This document shows, piece after piece, positions 38,905 through 50,769 of a DNA stretch of 64,000 bases; the first letter of the stretch is position 1; the number at the start of each line of letters is the position of its first letter. A program made the translations under genes and the position numbers. The stretch lies in the NCBI GenBank assembly GCA_902702965.1, contig CACRXP010000021.1:1826686-1890685 (forward strand). The letters run 5' to 3'. This stretch comes from Spirometra erinaceieuropaei (Eukaryota; Platyhelminthes; Cestoda; Diphyllobothriidea; Diphyllobothriidae). The notes under the pieces were generated by a model. It was not told the DNA's origin. It was given only the letters and a program-made list of their open reading frames with translations, and made no database searches.

Positions 38905-41220
38905 TCTGTAGGTGTTTACGGATACCTAGCCGCCGTCTTTATATGACGGTCTGTTCCATGCGGACGTCCAATCGGCGTGAAAAAAGGCGGCTTAAAAAAA
39001 CGTAGACATCAGTTTGGATGTTCTTTCAGAAAGCTCCCTCACTAATTTGGCCATAATGAAGGTTGGACCCGGCGAATCTGACTCATTAATCGTCAACAAA
39101 TCCATTCGGACAAAGGTGCTGTCTCTATCGTTTAGGCTTTCTTTAAGCCATAGTTCGGAGTAGTGAATGCGCGTTTCCTCAAAAAATAGCGACAGTCACT
39201 CTGCCTTTTCCCTGTTCTCACTAATTTTTGGATCTTAACTTGTCTGCAGTTGAGTAATGGGATTTGCGTTTCGTGCACTCCTTCTTGCCTAACCGCAGAA
39301 TGAGCTTGGATTCTTCACGCCACGATTCATCAGGTTTTCGTCAATATCATGCCGTATTCTGTGGAAAAGTCGGCTGAGCATGTTCCTCTGGGCTTTGTAC
39401 GTATCTGTTGGTAAGGGGTTTTCATCGGTGATAAATTACTTCTAAAGCCTCTATTTTTTATTCACTTTTCTCGAGGCCCGTGTCAGCCACTGGAGTTCGT
39501 TTTTGAGACCCTTCCGCGACAGTGGACGGTCATTTCTGAGACGAATGGGCAATAAATGACCGGATCATTCCCAATTCTCGGCTAAGTTACTTAAAAAAGT
39601 ATCTACTCAGTGTTGTTTATTTTGGCCTTTAGTTAATCGAAGTCGCCATGTCAAATATTCATCCTAGCTCTGGCGGGCGGTTCGTGCACCGAAAAGACGG
39701 AATACCCCCCGCAGCAATATGATGTGATCTCTTGGACTTGAGTGAAGTATTCGATGCACTTAACCAATTCAGTCCACCGATTGCGTGAATACCAGATCCA
39801 AAAAGTTCGGCCGTTGCCCTCTACGCCTCCTCGTCGGAAGTGCGATGTGTTGAATGAGGAGTACCCTGAATGTCCTGTCCAGTAAATGTCTGTCAAAAGC
39901 TAGTGATAGGGGGAGTGCGTAAGCCGAACTTCACTCAATAAGTGGTGCACTTAAGTTGCTCAAAACTAAGACGTCAGGCCAAGTCGCAAATCGTTTCAAC
40001 TTCCTTACCAGACGCAAGCACATCGTGTTTAAATTACGTTAAAATGTCCTCCGGCACTCCCACCTAACTTTTCAAAACAAATGAAATCCGGGTAGGGCCA
40101 ATTAGCGGTCATTCATAGTTTCATACAACCAGGTCTCCTTCGAAGAGATGACGTAGAGGGAGGTCTCAGGTTCGAACCTTTAGTGTCTCGAACTTTGACG
40201 ATGTACCTTGGTGAACACAAATGACTACCCGAAACCATTTTGAATGAAAACCACTAAAAATATCACTGCCATCCGAGATCGAGGGGGACTGATAGTTGTT
40301 TTCTGCCTCAAAGAGAAACTGCAAAGACTTGACCCTGTAATCTTTGAAAGGAGGGAAGGTGCTTACCTCCTTGTTTACGTAAACAAGAAAAGGTAGACCA
40401 TTGAACCGTTTGAGGGGGAAGAAAAGTCGAAACGATGGCAACTGGCCAGTGGTAACCATCGCTGCGGCAGTTGGCGAAAGACGTACGGCCGTCTCCACTT
40501 CCGCGTTCTTGGACCGAAAGTCCGATAGTGACAACAAAAATATTTCAGATGCCGTTCGTGCAAATGAAAAAGCCAGCGCCAAGACAGTGAATTCCTAGCC
40601 GACCGAAAACTATTAATACTGACGAGCATGGAGACGATCAAATTACACAAAAGACTATTTTGTCTTTCAAGTCGTTTAGGACGCCGCGCCTTGGTCCTTC
40701 TGTTGCTGAGACGAGGCCTGATAACGAATTTGTCCATGCAAGGAACGTAACAGCAAAGTGACGATGGCGAGTGAGGTGGTTCGTGTTTTACCTGTATGGA
40801 GCCCTAACATCCAATGGGTGAATCTGGTTGGTGGGAACTGAAGCAGGAAAAAAACAGTGGAGTACAAACTCCTGACTATATCAGTCCAGTTCAGTCTAGT
40901 TTTTTTGAGGGAAACATAGGTCTTCACCCTTAAACTCCCTGTTTGTTTACAAGAAATTGTAAAATCTCAAAAACTGGAAAAGGTATCATAAAGATAACAA
41001 ATAATCGGAAAAGCGTCAGCTCTGTGCAGACGAACAAACTGTCTCGAATGTTAGTGGTACGAGCAGTTGTACAGCGGTCATTTCGAGAGCAGGGAAATAA
41101 ATAATATACCTGGAAACAAAAGTTGCAGAGGCGCATGTTAGTAAGCGTAGGCGATGGGTTGAAGGCAATAAGAAATTCAATTTAAAATGTTACTGAAATA
41201 TAGCAAGCAGCATTATAACA
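38905..41220. other. Unassigned sequence
   Basis: Two overlapping minus-strand frames at 40166-40737 (138 and 120 codons) show no domain that I know and no splice-supported link to other exons. The region otherwise looks like decayed intergenic DNA. Confidence 0.4.
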
Positions 41221-41224
41221 ATTC

Positions 41225-42600
41225 GATTTGTCAAGGTTACAGAGGTCGGGCGGAAATTTAATGGACACTGCTATACAGGTCCAGCTTCCCCTTAAAGACC
41301 TCGACGGAAGCAGACATAACGAAATCCACAGGCAGGGCGTTCCAAGCTTCTAGCACTCTGTTATAGAAGAAGAACTTTCGTGTGTCGAGCCTGGCTCCCG
41401 TTACACGTAGTTTGAATGCATGACCTCGTAGGTTTGTGGTGGTTGTTAACTCGAAGAAGTCCCCCGATGCGAAGCTGCAGTCCTGACCGCGTGTGATGCG
41501 GAAGGCTTGTATCAGGTCACCCCGTAACTGCCTGTAACTCAAGGGAAAGAGATCAAGGTTAGCTAACCGCGTTGCATATGGTAGTGAACCCTGTCCTGCC
41601 ACCAGTTTCGTTGCACGCCTTTGAACCCTTTTGAGGATGCTGAGGTCTTTCGCGGTTCAGGGTCTACAAGCTTGAATAGCAAATTCCAATTGCGGCCGCA
41701 CAAACGTTCGAAAGACTTTAACGAAGCAGTCTTCATCAAAGGCAGAGAATGCCCGCCTGACAAGGTAGAGAACTGACATTGCAGACTTGGTTACCTTCGT
41801 GCAGTACAGCGAGGGTTTGAGCAAGGTCGCAATTCATATTCTCAAGTCCTTCTGCGAGTCCCCTTCTTGCAGTGGTAAACTACTCAGACGGTAAGCCATG
41901 TGGTTCGGAGAGCGGGCTCTGCTGACTTGCCTTTTTCTCATTGAACGGCAAAAGCCCGTCCTGTCGGAGTCGGTTTAGGTTCGCCTACAAATGCCCTTCG
42001 TCCTCTGCAGTTCGAATGATGCTCCAGAGCTTAATATCATCCGCAAAATGGCGACACCACAATCCAGTTCACTCACGCAATCTTTCACGTAAATAATGAA
42101 CAGAGTAGGACCAAGAACTGAACCTTGGCGAACACCGCTTTCAACAGCAACCTCCGTGGACTGCTGGTCACCGACATAGACAATTTGAGGACGGTCTAAT
42201 AGGAAGCTTTGAATCCATTTTAAGAGGTTACCCCAAACGCCTGTTCGGCTCAGTTTGTGCAGGAGTCGCTGATGTGGAACACTATCATATGCCTTTTTAA
42301 AGTCTAAATAGACTTCATGCAGCGCACTGCCTTCATCGACTGACCGAGTCCAACGTTCCAACCAGTAGAGCAAGTGTATCACGCAAGACCTGCCTCTACG
42401 AAACACATACTGCGTATCAGATAATAAATTATGCTGCTCTGGGAAGCGCATTAGCTCTCGCTTGATTATTTTTTCCATGATTTTGCAGCAGATGGAGGTG
42501 AGGCTAAACCCCTCCAATGCTAAAAGGCAGCTTATCGAGTCCGATCTCGCAAAATTTATGCTAACTTGATGACGACCAGCGGGAAAAAGAAGCATTTGAA
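41225..42600 (-). mobile_element. CR1-like RT fragment, 5'-truncated
   Basis: Minus strand 42595-41975 holds KIMEKIIKRELMRFPEQHNL, YLDFKKAYDSVPHQRLLHKL and SGVRQGSVLGPTLFIIYVKD. A frame change follows, with FADDIKLWSII readable in the next frame. Minus strand 41763-41258 has SLPYATRLANLDLFPLSYRQ and FKLRVTGARLDTRKFFFYNR. It has a clear block order but is broken by stops and frameshifts. Confidence 0.8.
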
Positions 42601-42609
42601 GTATAAGTT

Positions 42610-44020
42610 ACGATTGTATGTGACCCTCAAAATCCATCCGAGCGATGGTTCTCGATGGTGCTATTGGCGAATTTAGCTGTGCGTTGAGACTACGTATCGC
42701 ATAGTCTTCAGTACGAATTATTTTTGTAAATGGGCTTTAAAAAGTCCCTATAACCAGTAAAAGTATGAAGTGAGTGGCACAGCACAAAACGCTAATAAAG
42801 CGTATACTCGCTGACTGTACGATGCATGGAGAAAGATAAATGCAACCGGACCATCACTCATGCGGGAAGACAAGAATTATCAAAATCCTAGGCAAAGATT
42901 CATAGCTCTAAGGGGATGCTGCGTCTAGCATTAGAAAACAATCGAGAAAAATAAGTCATAAATCACATAGAATAGTTTTACAGTCTCAATAAAAGCGAAA
43001 TTCTCTTCGGTGCCGATATTTTTACGAAGCGAAGTCCTCCATGTAGTTCATTTGACCCAAGACTCACGAGCGCGTAGCAATGAGCAGAACAAGATTGTCA
43101 ATTTCGAAAAGTCGGGAAGGTCTAATTAGCTTTTGAAGATGTATCGGAAGCTGACTTAGTTGTTATTTTAGTGAAGACTAACAGGCTGCCTGAAATCTAC
43201 CTCGCACAGCCTACTATGACGTACTACCACACTGCTTTCAGTGCCCTCCTCCAGATGGTGCATTTGTGATCGTCTTTCCTTAGCTTTCCTTGAATATCTG
43301 TAAAATACAAATCTTTGCTCGAGGAAGTCTAATTGGGATGCTGCGAACAAGTCCCCTAACCCGATCGGAGGGCTCCTTCACTAAGATAATTAATTTTTTC
43401 ATAATGAACAACAATTTCCAGGCAGTTTGCAGCCGAAGGATCTACAACTCGAACAAAGTACAGTCAGGATCGAACTACCGTGGGTGAGTTTGTGAGGACG
43501 TGCCCTTTAATGATGCTGCTTGCAAAAAGTTTCAGGCCTTCATAAAAGGATGCACGAATATTCATTGCAATCTTCAGGACGCTTGAATGTCATGTTAGCG
43601 GCAGACCGGATGCGGGTGCTTTCGAGGACACTCCGCATAGCTACCTAAATATTTGCTTGCTGAATGTCTAATTAACTCTCAGATGACAACTCTGTTACTT
43701 CTTCCTATTTTACTTCGTATCTGCTAGGACTGGAACAGACTGCCAAGTGGTTGTGAGGCAGTTCAATCTGTGCCCTGCATTCTCAATCAGTTAAGGACCA
43801 TGCCACCTTCCAAGCCGATAGTTACTTAGAGACAAAAACCACAAATTACGATAAATTTTTGAGAAAAAAATCATTTCGAATGATTTCTTGCAGATTAATA
43901 TTGAGTACAACGCCAATTTGGCTAAATGTAGTCACTAATGCAACAGCCCAATTTGTTTGAACGCGTTGTCATGCGGGTAGTTGCGATTTCCGCCCACAGG
44001 GGTCCCTTCGTGCGCGTTAT
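42610..44020. other. Intergenic upstream of the SERBP1-like gene
   Basis: No coding segment recognised. I see no TATA box or other promoter element that I can support near the start of the gene. Confidence 0.4.
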
Positions 44021-44038
44021 GTGCCGATAGTTGGTATA

Positions 44039-44234
44039 ATGGCGAGTGCTCTCCATGAATATCAGTACTCGGTGCAGGTCAGGGGCAGGTTTGACCAGCT
44101 AATGAGTGATGGCCTTACTTCTGAAGACCCAGACCTGCTTCTGCAAAAGATACAGTCACGACAGAAAAAGGATAAGAAGGCAGCCAAGGAGAAGCCTGTA
44201 AAAGAAGATAGCACACCTGCTGCAAAGACCTCAG
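44039..44234 (+). CDS. SERBP1/HABP4-like exon 1
   Basis: Encodes MASALHEYQY to AAKTS plus one base. The in-frame ATG at 44039 was chosen because the upstream ATG at 44019 meets a stop after three codons. A Lys-rich stretch (RQKKDKKAAKEK) near residue 45 fits the family. The donor GTAGTG starts at 44235. Confidence 0.9.
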
Positions 44235-45898
44235 GTAGTGGTAGGCCCTCTATCTCATTGATTATTTAACAGCACCCCAAGTTCATCAGGCAGAGAAGCA
44301 AGTTGCTGAGGACGAGCACAAGAGCGACCGCACTGAAAAGAGGGGTGGCCGACAGCAAGAGGCAACTGATGAGGAGTTCGAAGCTGCCGCGGAGCCCTCT
44401 GCACCGGCTTTTGAGCACCCGGAAGGCAGGAGTCATGCAAACCGTGGTCGTGGAGGTTTTACGAAGAGCAGGCCTCCCCGTGCTCCAGGCCAGCGGGAGT
44501 TTGACCGTCACTCGGGTTCCCTTAAAACGTAAGTGATGAATTGTTATCCCTGTCTGATTAATGAGGACAGCTTTTACTGAGTTTTTGCAAGTCCTACTGT
44601 TGTGACATTTAATGAGTTGTCGCATTATAAATCACAGTGGTGTCAAGCCTGTCATGAAGAAGGACGGGTACGGCAGTGGAAACTGGGGAACAATCGAGGA
44701 CGAACTTGAAGTGACAATGGCACCTGAAGGCACCTTACCCGAAGAACCACTTTTTGAGGAAAAAGAGAAGGCTGAAGAGCCTGCAGAGAAACCTGCGGAA
44801 CCTGTTGAAGAGGAGCAGAGAACCCTAACTCTGAAGGAGTACAAGGAACTAAAAAAAGCCTCCAAGGCGAAAGTAGAGTTGAAGACTACTGGTGGTCGCG
44901 AGGCGAACGACGGGAAGGACGTTTTTTCGAACATGGTCGCCGTAAGCCAACCACGACCTGTCGAACAGTTCATTGATGTTCTGGCCGAGACCGAAACCCC
45001 GTCTGAGGTAAGTCAGTAATTATGCTTGAGACAAATTCTTTAGGATTCGAAGCCAGCGTTCTTCGAAATGAGGACGCAGTCGCGCGGACGCGGCCGGGGT
45101 ACTGCAGACCGGGGGCACAGTCGCCCGGAAGTAGCCCCTGTACATGCCGAACCAGAACAGGACGCTGCTGAGAATGCCACGGGCGACCCGGAGCCGGAAC
45201 ATGCACCTGCCGAACGAGGACGAGGTGGATTTGGGCGCGGTGGACGCGGAAGAGGGCAGCAAGACCGCGGTGCGGGTTTCCCCGAACGCGGCCGTGGGCG
45301 TGGCCGCGGCTTTGGTGGTCGTGGTTTCTCGGTCGGTGAGCGTGGTTCCGGTCGAGGCTTTTCTCGAGGAGGCGGTGAACATTTCGAACGTGGAGGTTCT
45401 CGCGGCGGCTTCAGCTCTGAGGATGGCCGTGGAGGCTCAGACTCGGGACGCGGTCGTGGCGGTCCCGGACACGAGCGAGGTCGAGGCGGCTTCGGACATG
45501 AGCGCGGCCGGGGTGGCTTTGACCACGAACGTGGTCGAGGCGGCTTCGATCACGAGCGTGGCCGAGGCGGCATTGCTCATGAGCGCGGCCGAGGCGGCTT
45601 TGATCATGAGCGCGGTCGAGGCGGCTTCGATCACGAACGCGGTCGAGGTGGCTTTGATCATGAGCGTGGTCGAGGTGGCTTCGATCACGAACGCGGCCGA
45701 GGTGGCAGAGGAGGCTTTCGTCCTGAGCGCGGTCGTGGCGGTTTCGGTGCAGAGCGTGGAAGAGGCGGTCGCGGAATGCAAATGAGGGGCGGGTTCCGTG
45801 GTCGGCGCCCCGCACTTGAGCACGGCGACGTCCCATCGCCGTCCACTCCGGTGCCACCGTCAATGGACAGTGAATCGGATTTCCCATCCTTGAAGTGA
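44039..45898 (+). CDS. SERBP1/HABP4-family RNA-binding protein, 4 exons, complete
   Basis: Exons 44039-44234, 44273-44528, 44638-45007 and 45044-45898 join in phase to 558 residues. The start ATG at 44039 gives MASALHEYQYSVQVRGRFDQ, the Stm1-like N-terminus. The family signature REFDRHSGS lies at about residues 140-148 and NWGTIEDEL at 166-174. TLKEYKEL at about 215-222 matches the LTLxEW/YK box. An RGG-rich C-terminus ends SDFPSLK. Family members bind mRNA and the 40S mRNA channel of non-translating ribosomes, mainly in the cytoplasm. The C-terminus is longer and more repetitive than in human SERBP1 (about 400 residues). Introns are 38, 109 and 36 bp. Family assignment is firm; which paralogue it represents is not decided. 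Confidence 0.93.
44273..44528 (+). CDS. SERBP1/HABP4-like exon 2
   Basis: The acceptor TTTAACAG ends at 44272 and the first two bases complete an alanine codon. The exon holds ANRGRGGFTKSRPPRAPG and the family signature REFDRHSGS. The donor GTAAGT begins at 44529, in phase 2. Confidence 0.92.
44638..45007 (+). CDS. SERBP1/HABP4-like exon 3
   Basis: The acceptor AATCACAG ends at 44637. Encodes GVKPVMKKDGYGSGNWGTIE and a Glu/Pro-rich stretch, then the TLKEYKEL box. The donor GTAAGT begins at 45008, in phase 0. Confidence 0.92.
45044..45898 (+). CDS. SERBP1/HABP4-like exon 4, RGG-rich C-terminus
   Basis: The acceptor CTTTAG ends at 45043. The exon starts DSKPAFFEMRTQSRGRGRG and continues into dense RGG/GRG repeats, nine tandem HERGRGG-type units, and the acidic end MDSESDFPSLK with a TGA at 45896-45898. 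Long open frames in the other phases and on the opposite strand arise from the GC-rich repeats and are not genes. Confidence 0.92.
   Translation, partial: DSKPAFFEMRTQSRGRGRGTADRGHSRPEVAPVHAEPEQDAAENATGDPEPEHAPAERGRGGFGRGGRGRGQQDRGAGFPERGRGRGRGFGGRGFSVGERGSGRGFSRGGGEHFERGGSRGGFSSEDGRGGSDSGRGRGGPGHERGRGGFGHERGRGGFDHERGRGGFDHERGRGGIAHERGRGGFDHERGRGGFDHERGRGGFDHERGRGGFDHERGRGGRGGFRPERGRGGFGAERGRGGRGMQMRGGFRGRRPALEHGDVPSPSTPVPPSMDSESDFPSLK
45461..45703 (+). repeat. 27-bp coding minisatellite, nine units
   Basis: Nine consecutive 9-residue units of the form G-x-x-HERGRG (GPG, GFG, GFD, GFD, GIA, GFD, GFD, GFD, GFD before HERGRG). The unit length is a multiple of three, so changes in copy number keep the frame. 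Confidence 0.95.
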
Positions 45899-45962
45899 AC
45901 AAGCCACCTCGAAATGCGAGTGCTGTTTAGCCAGATTATCAAACTTGTATATGAACTGTAAT

Positions 45963-46315
45963 TTATTCTGATGTTGCACTGGCACTGAGTTTTGAATTAC
46001 TCGCCCCTGGGAGTTTGTCGTTTTCCTGAATTGCCTGCATTTCGCCAGTGCGCACGTGCTCATTGGCCGGAACTACTGGTATCAGGGAGGTAGGCTCTTG
46101 CGCGACAGCATAGGCTAGTGTTTTAGCGTCTGATAAACCCGTGTGCATTTGGCGTAGGTGCTGTCCTGTTGTGTCGATTCTTTGTCCATCTCACATTCGT
46201 TGTTGCGTTGTAAGCTCTCTGCACTACGTGCCATGATAAGTGAAATACTGGACCAATTATCTTCGGCCCGGTCTTCTGGCTCATCCTGAGATGGGCTCGG
46301 TCCGTGTCCACTCAT
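45963..46315 (-). CDS. Possible small protein gene, two overlapping frames
   Basis: ATG at 46315 opens MSGHGPSPSQDEPEDRAEDN and WSSISLIMARSAESLQRNNE, stopping at 46115. A second frame carries DGQRIDTTGQHLRQM, HTGLSDAKTLAYAVAQEP and ends TSE at 45963. Both look like coding text, helical and charged, with the change of frame near 46195. A GTGAGA and CAACAG pair could mark a tiny intron there, but splicing at those sites gives a stop. The unit could be a small gene with a short intron, or a frameshifted relic. It lies tail-to-tail with the SERBP1-like gene, 64 bases away. The heptad-like pattern is faintly SNARE-like; no function is claimed. Confidence 0.3.
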
Positions 46316-46319
46316 TTAA

Positions 46320-49280
46320 ATGGGAAGCGGAGTGGTTGCACTCTCCCCCGTAACGCTCCACTTTTAGCTGGCAAAGTTGTTGGGTATTTGCACGGCCGGA
46401 CGGTCTAGTCCTCGGGGGGACTGTTCACCTGTTGTGGCTGTGCAAACCCTTTCCTTTGGACATCACAAGACGTAGTTGGCGTCACTCTTCAGGTTGGTAT
46501 ACATGTTTTGGCGTATGTAGCGCGTGCCTGCTGGGTGTGGGAGTTGCACTGCCAGGTTTTCGTATATCATTGGTAGCCGCCTGACGGCATGCTACCCAGG
46601 GGCAGATGCCTCCCGAGCTTCAAGGCGGTCTTGTCGGCTCCTGCTGCTCCGTCTGGGGCCGCGTGCGGACGTTAACAGGTTCTTAAGACATCACGCTGTA
46701 AGCTTGCATATCATTGTTGGCTTGAACTATGCTGTTGGCCTTAGTGGCGCTCGGCCGCTCCGTTAAGATGTGTTTTGCACCTACCACCGGCCATGTGGTT
46801 CTGCCAGCAGGACAGTAGGACGCGTGTCAAATCCAACTTGGCCGTCCTTCTCGGGCGTTACTGGGTAGATGACTCATTTGGGCAATTCTAAGAAGAACCC
46901 GTAGGCCTTACCCCTTTGGGCGTCCAAGGACTTCCTAAGTCCTGGTTCCTAACAGTCTGAGAGATTGGTGAGCGCGGTTAGTAGGTCAACGACCGGCTGT
47001 CGGACGGTGGTCGTTTGGCGTGGATGACGGAGTTCGCCGCACGTCAGCGTTGTCACCTAAGGGTCGTTTCCGGCCGCGTCTGTGGACCCCAGAACCTCTA
47101 TCTTCGCCAGCCTCTTGTGGGTGCCTGGCTGCCCGCCACTGGCTCCGTTGCGTATCTCATCGCTTGGCCAGCTGGAAGAAACCCTGTTCGGGGGATTGCT
47201 GCCGCCGCTGTTCAGATCGGATGTAGACGGACTCGCCCGGGGTCGCGTCTGCACTTCACGAATAGGGTCGCTCCCAGGCGGCTATGATCGACGACCTTGC
47301 GCTCGACCTGGGCCGAGCTGCCGGCAGTATGGTTGTCACTCGTCTCGCAGACGAAGTTGACCAGTGCGGAGCGCTGGCACCGGCTTGTCCTGGGGCCGTA
47401 GGGTGCCACTGGCACCTGAGGTTTCCACTTCAAGATTCCTAGCTCCAGCCCAATAGTATTTAGGATGCTCCTAGCCCACCTCAACGAGTGATGGGGAGGG
47501 GGAGATCAGTTACTGTTCTTGCTCGGGATATGTGGCCGTGGGCTTCTTAAGCTAATACAGTCAATGGGATGCCAATGGCCTTGTTCGGGTAAATAGCTAC
47601 ATATTCCGCCGTCTGGGCAGGATGCAACGGTCGGCTGTAATGACCACAGCGACGGCGCTGATTTAATTAGGATGTCAGCGACCACGGAATCAACAAATGT
47701 CTGAAAATAAGTCGCTGAAAAAAAGACTCAGTTCTGGTAACCGGAGCCTGCTGGTTGCCCTCTATTCCCGCACCGAACACTGGGCGTGGGAGTCTGTACC
47801 AGGTGGTCATCACATGGTGCCTATTAGAGCGCGGGTCGGCGTGACGGAGGGAAAAGAGTTCTCCCTGGCGGGTTATCTATTTATCGGAAGCCGCAAATCG
47901 GAGATTCTGCCTGGTAGCCGACGCATTGTTCTTACGGAGGCTGTGAATATCCGGACCTCGCACAGAAGTTCCAGTCACAGTCCGCACGTTACAGCGTCGA
48001 CCAACAGGATGACCAGCTTGGCTTGCCTTCTGTTCATCTGCGTCACTGGATTAGGTCAGTGGAGCACGCCTGTCTCGGTGGATGCATCGCGGTAGCGCTA
48101 GGCATTTGTTTCATGAGGTGTATTACGATTTTTCGGTACAGGCGAGTCCCAAACAATTCCAAAAAACAATTGGCCTTGTGTCAGAAGTATCGTAAAAGGC
48201 CGAAGACTTCCGTATATCGTGCAGAGTATCGTTTCACACCGTTAATGTACCGACTACTACCATCGGCTGCTAGAAGCAGTTTATTTAGTTTGCACAAATT
48301 GTCGTCGTCGTTTGACGCATTGGCTCGGAAGGGGTCGCCGTCCACGAGCCGTTTGATTCAAATCTCTTTCGGTTTTCACACTTCCCACTCTGCACTCAGA
48401 GGGTTTCTCCAAATAATCAGGGAAAACAAGCAATTATGTGGATCGAAATAAGCCTACATCCGGCAAGTCTGCTGGTGTGCGTGAGTTTGTTACTATCGGA
48501 TCAGAAAGCCTCCTGACACCGATATCCTTCCCCTCATGAACACTCCTGATGTTGTTGGTGTTTAAGACTATGGTCGGCAGTGCAGGAAAGTGCGCTGGTA
48601 CTACGTAGCGTGCCGCCTACGTAGCATGTCGGCCAGACGTCCGCTGCCACGACTCTCGCGCACAACCGATTAAAAAGTGAAACTGACCTTTAGAGATAGG
48701 CCGTTTTTTTACCTACGGAGGTCTAGAGCCACAACATGAGCCGGTTTGACATGTAGACCCAACACCAGTTTTTGGTATCCAGCCGTCATAACAAGACGCG
48801 GGTCATGCCTTAGTACGTATTTATTCTGATGCGAGAGCCACTTATAGCAGAAGGGAATAACACATTTTTGCGGGTCGGATTGCGCTGGGATGGTTTTTAG
48901 TGCCGGAATGCGCCGTAGATTACGGTGTGCGTATGATACAGCAGTGAACCGGCTCACCCTGCCCAGGCTAAATGCAGGGCTGCTGGTCACTCTTCTGGGC
49001 CCCAAGGCATGTAAGCACTTGGTATGCCATGATCAGCAATCCGTGGCCCTCGCCGCCTGGTGTGCGCTGGTACTTGGTTCCCTGCGCTTGCCCTCCCACT
49101 GGGTATACAGGTCGTTTCCCAGTCACTCTCCTCCTTTTGACTCGTTGTCGGGCCGTTGTTGGCTAAAATCCTGGTGAAGTGTGGCCCAGGGGGTGTGGCG
49201 GTACGCCTAGATGCGGGTCCGGCCGTGCCAACCACATGCAGCCTCCCCCGCCTTCAGTTATCTCTTGACTCTGTCTTGAC
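46320..49280. other. Unassigned GC-richer sequence
   Basis: Several open frames of 60-140 codons (for example 47697-48095, 48023-48451 and minus 47212-47484) have no conserved motif. At 48631-48667 a 36-base segment recurs at 54506-54540, so part of it is dispersed repeat. Confidence 0.45.
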
Positions 49281-49404
49281 ACCTTGTCCAGGTGGGGAGT
49301 GGGGAAGAGAGAGAGAGCGCGCGCGGTAGATGCTGCACAAGTCTGCGTTCACAATGCACTAATTCACGCACACGTCACGGTGTCCTGCTCTCACCCTGCT
49401 CTGG

Positions 49405-50035
49405 AGCACTCGGTGGACATCGACAATGGTCGAACCGGCTCAAGGGACATTGAAGCTTGACGATGAACCAAAGTTGAATAGTAGGTGACAGTGGGTGTTG
49501 ATGCATGCTGCGTAATATTTCTCGGTTTGAATGCTGTGCTAGGTGACATCAGTGTGGCGACAACCTCATAAATTTGACCTTAAAGGGGATGAGTCGGCAC
49601 ACCATCAAAAATTGTACTCATTGCCAGCTAACTTGACTCGATGAGAGAGCCATAACGAGTCTCATCACGGCTACCATGTGCACCTTGTGAGAAGCGATCA
49701 CAAACTCAATGGGGTCATTGGGTTCTCGTTAGGTCCTTAGTGACAGAGCCTTCTTGCTGGTCCTGTTGACCAACTTCACCTGGCCATGTTTACTGCCGAG
49801 TTAGCTACACTGTCCCATTTAATCATTAATACCGACACGCACGACCGGCCGTTTTGGGTGGGTTTTGCGAAATAGGGCCTTCGCACTCACTGCGGGCCCG
49901 TAAATTAAGAAAAACCCACTAAAACTCGAGCCATGGGACTTGCGCCTTGTCGAGAGTGACCGTTTGGTTGTTGATTTCGACAATGTTCACCGTGTGCTTC
50001 ACAACAGGGTGAGAGCAGGGACGAGGACTTGCGCG
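49405..50035 (+). repeat. Long direct repeat, left copy
   Basis: Matches 54560-55045 and then 56009-56135 in the same order, with shared blocks such as CTTGACGATGAACCAAAGTT, AAGCGATCACAAACTCAATG and TCGACAATGTTCACCGTGTG. This copy is uninterrupted. Confidence 0.9.
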
Positions 50036-50221
50036 GAAATTAGTTTATCTTTCTGGTAGCCTTGGGCTACATCTACCGCCCTCCTCCCCCAGCAGGGTCC
50101 GATGTCGAGACTGGTGGTGAAAGAGGGCTCAGGTGGCTCGCACGTCGTAAATCCACATCCAGGCGTACCACTACATCCCCTGGTTCACAACAAACACTTG
50201 ACCAGGATTTTAAACAAAAGG

Positions 50222-50764
50222 TATGGGGAGCGACACAGATCCCAGTTGGCGCTACACCCCAGTACTGGGTCTCAGTCCCGATAACGCCCACCGGAGTCCG
50301 ACCTAGCCCCCGCATTGGTCCAGCACATCTGCCATGTGGCCCGTTTTAGGGGCAGTTCTCAGGAGTCCCCAGTATATGGATGGCCCTAACTGGTTTATCC
50401 TGATTACAAAACCCAGTCGATACTAGCAAAAAGGCGAGTTGCAGGTAACGATTGAGAAGGAGAGACCCGATCGTTGGGAAAGTTTATTTGCTCAAAGATT
50501 CGAATTTACGCTGAAACCCGAGAACGTAGGCATGAGCAGATGCAGCTTCCTCGCAACCTCATGTGCATCAAAAGTAACACTTCATGCACTCATCGCGGAT
50601 GAGAGGTCACAAGTACGAATGCGACTGCATCCTCGTGCATCGACTACTCCTGTCTGTCACTGTCTCCGGTGATGCGTTTCAGCGTAAATCCGAAACGGAT
50701 GCATGAATTTCTTATTCCAGCGGTCGACTGTCCTAGTAAGACGACACAGTCGCTCATATGTCCT
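50222..50764. repeat. Inverted duplication, left arm
   Basis: Reverse complement of 53935-54500. Shared blocks include CTACACCCCAGTACTGG, TTTATTTGCTCAAAGA, GCAGCTTCCTCGCAACCTCA and GACGACACAGTCGCTCATAT. Open frames over both arms are not conserved proteins. Confidence 0.9.
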
Positions 50765-50769
50765 CTTTC

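Noticed and set aside
40166..40737. Overlapping minus-strand frames of 138 and 120 codons
   Set aside because: No domain, and two overlapping phases cannot both be coding; no evidence favours either.
45144..45902. Long frames in other phases and antisense to SERBP1-like exon 4
   Set aside because: The GC-rich repeat with no stops in several phases produces them; the true frame carries the family signature and splices in phase.
47697..48451. Two open frames of over 130 codons
   Set aside because: No conserved motif, no splice-supported neighbours; consistent with chance in GC-richer DNA.
50670..50720. Hammerhead-like core in the inverted duplication
   Set aside because: The core reads CCGGTGA and the bases after GAA are not self-complementary; at best a decayed relative.
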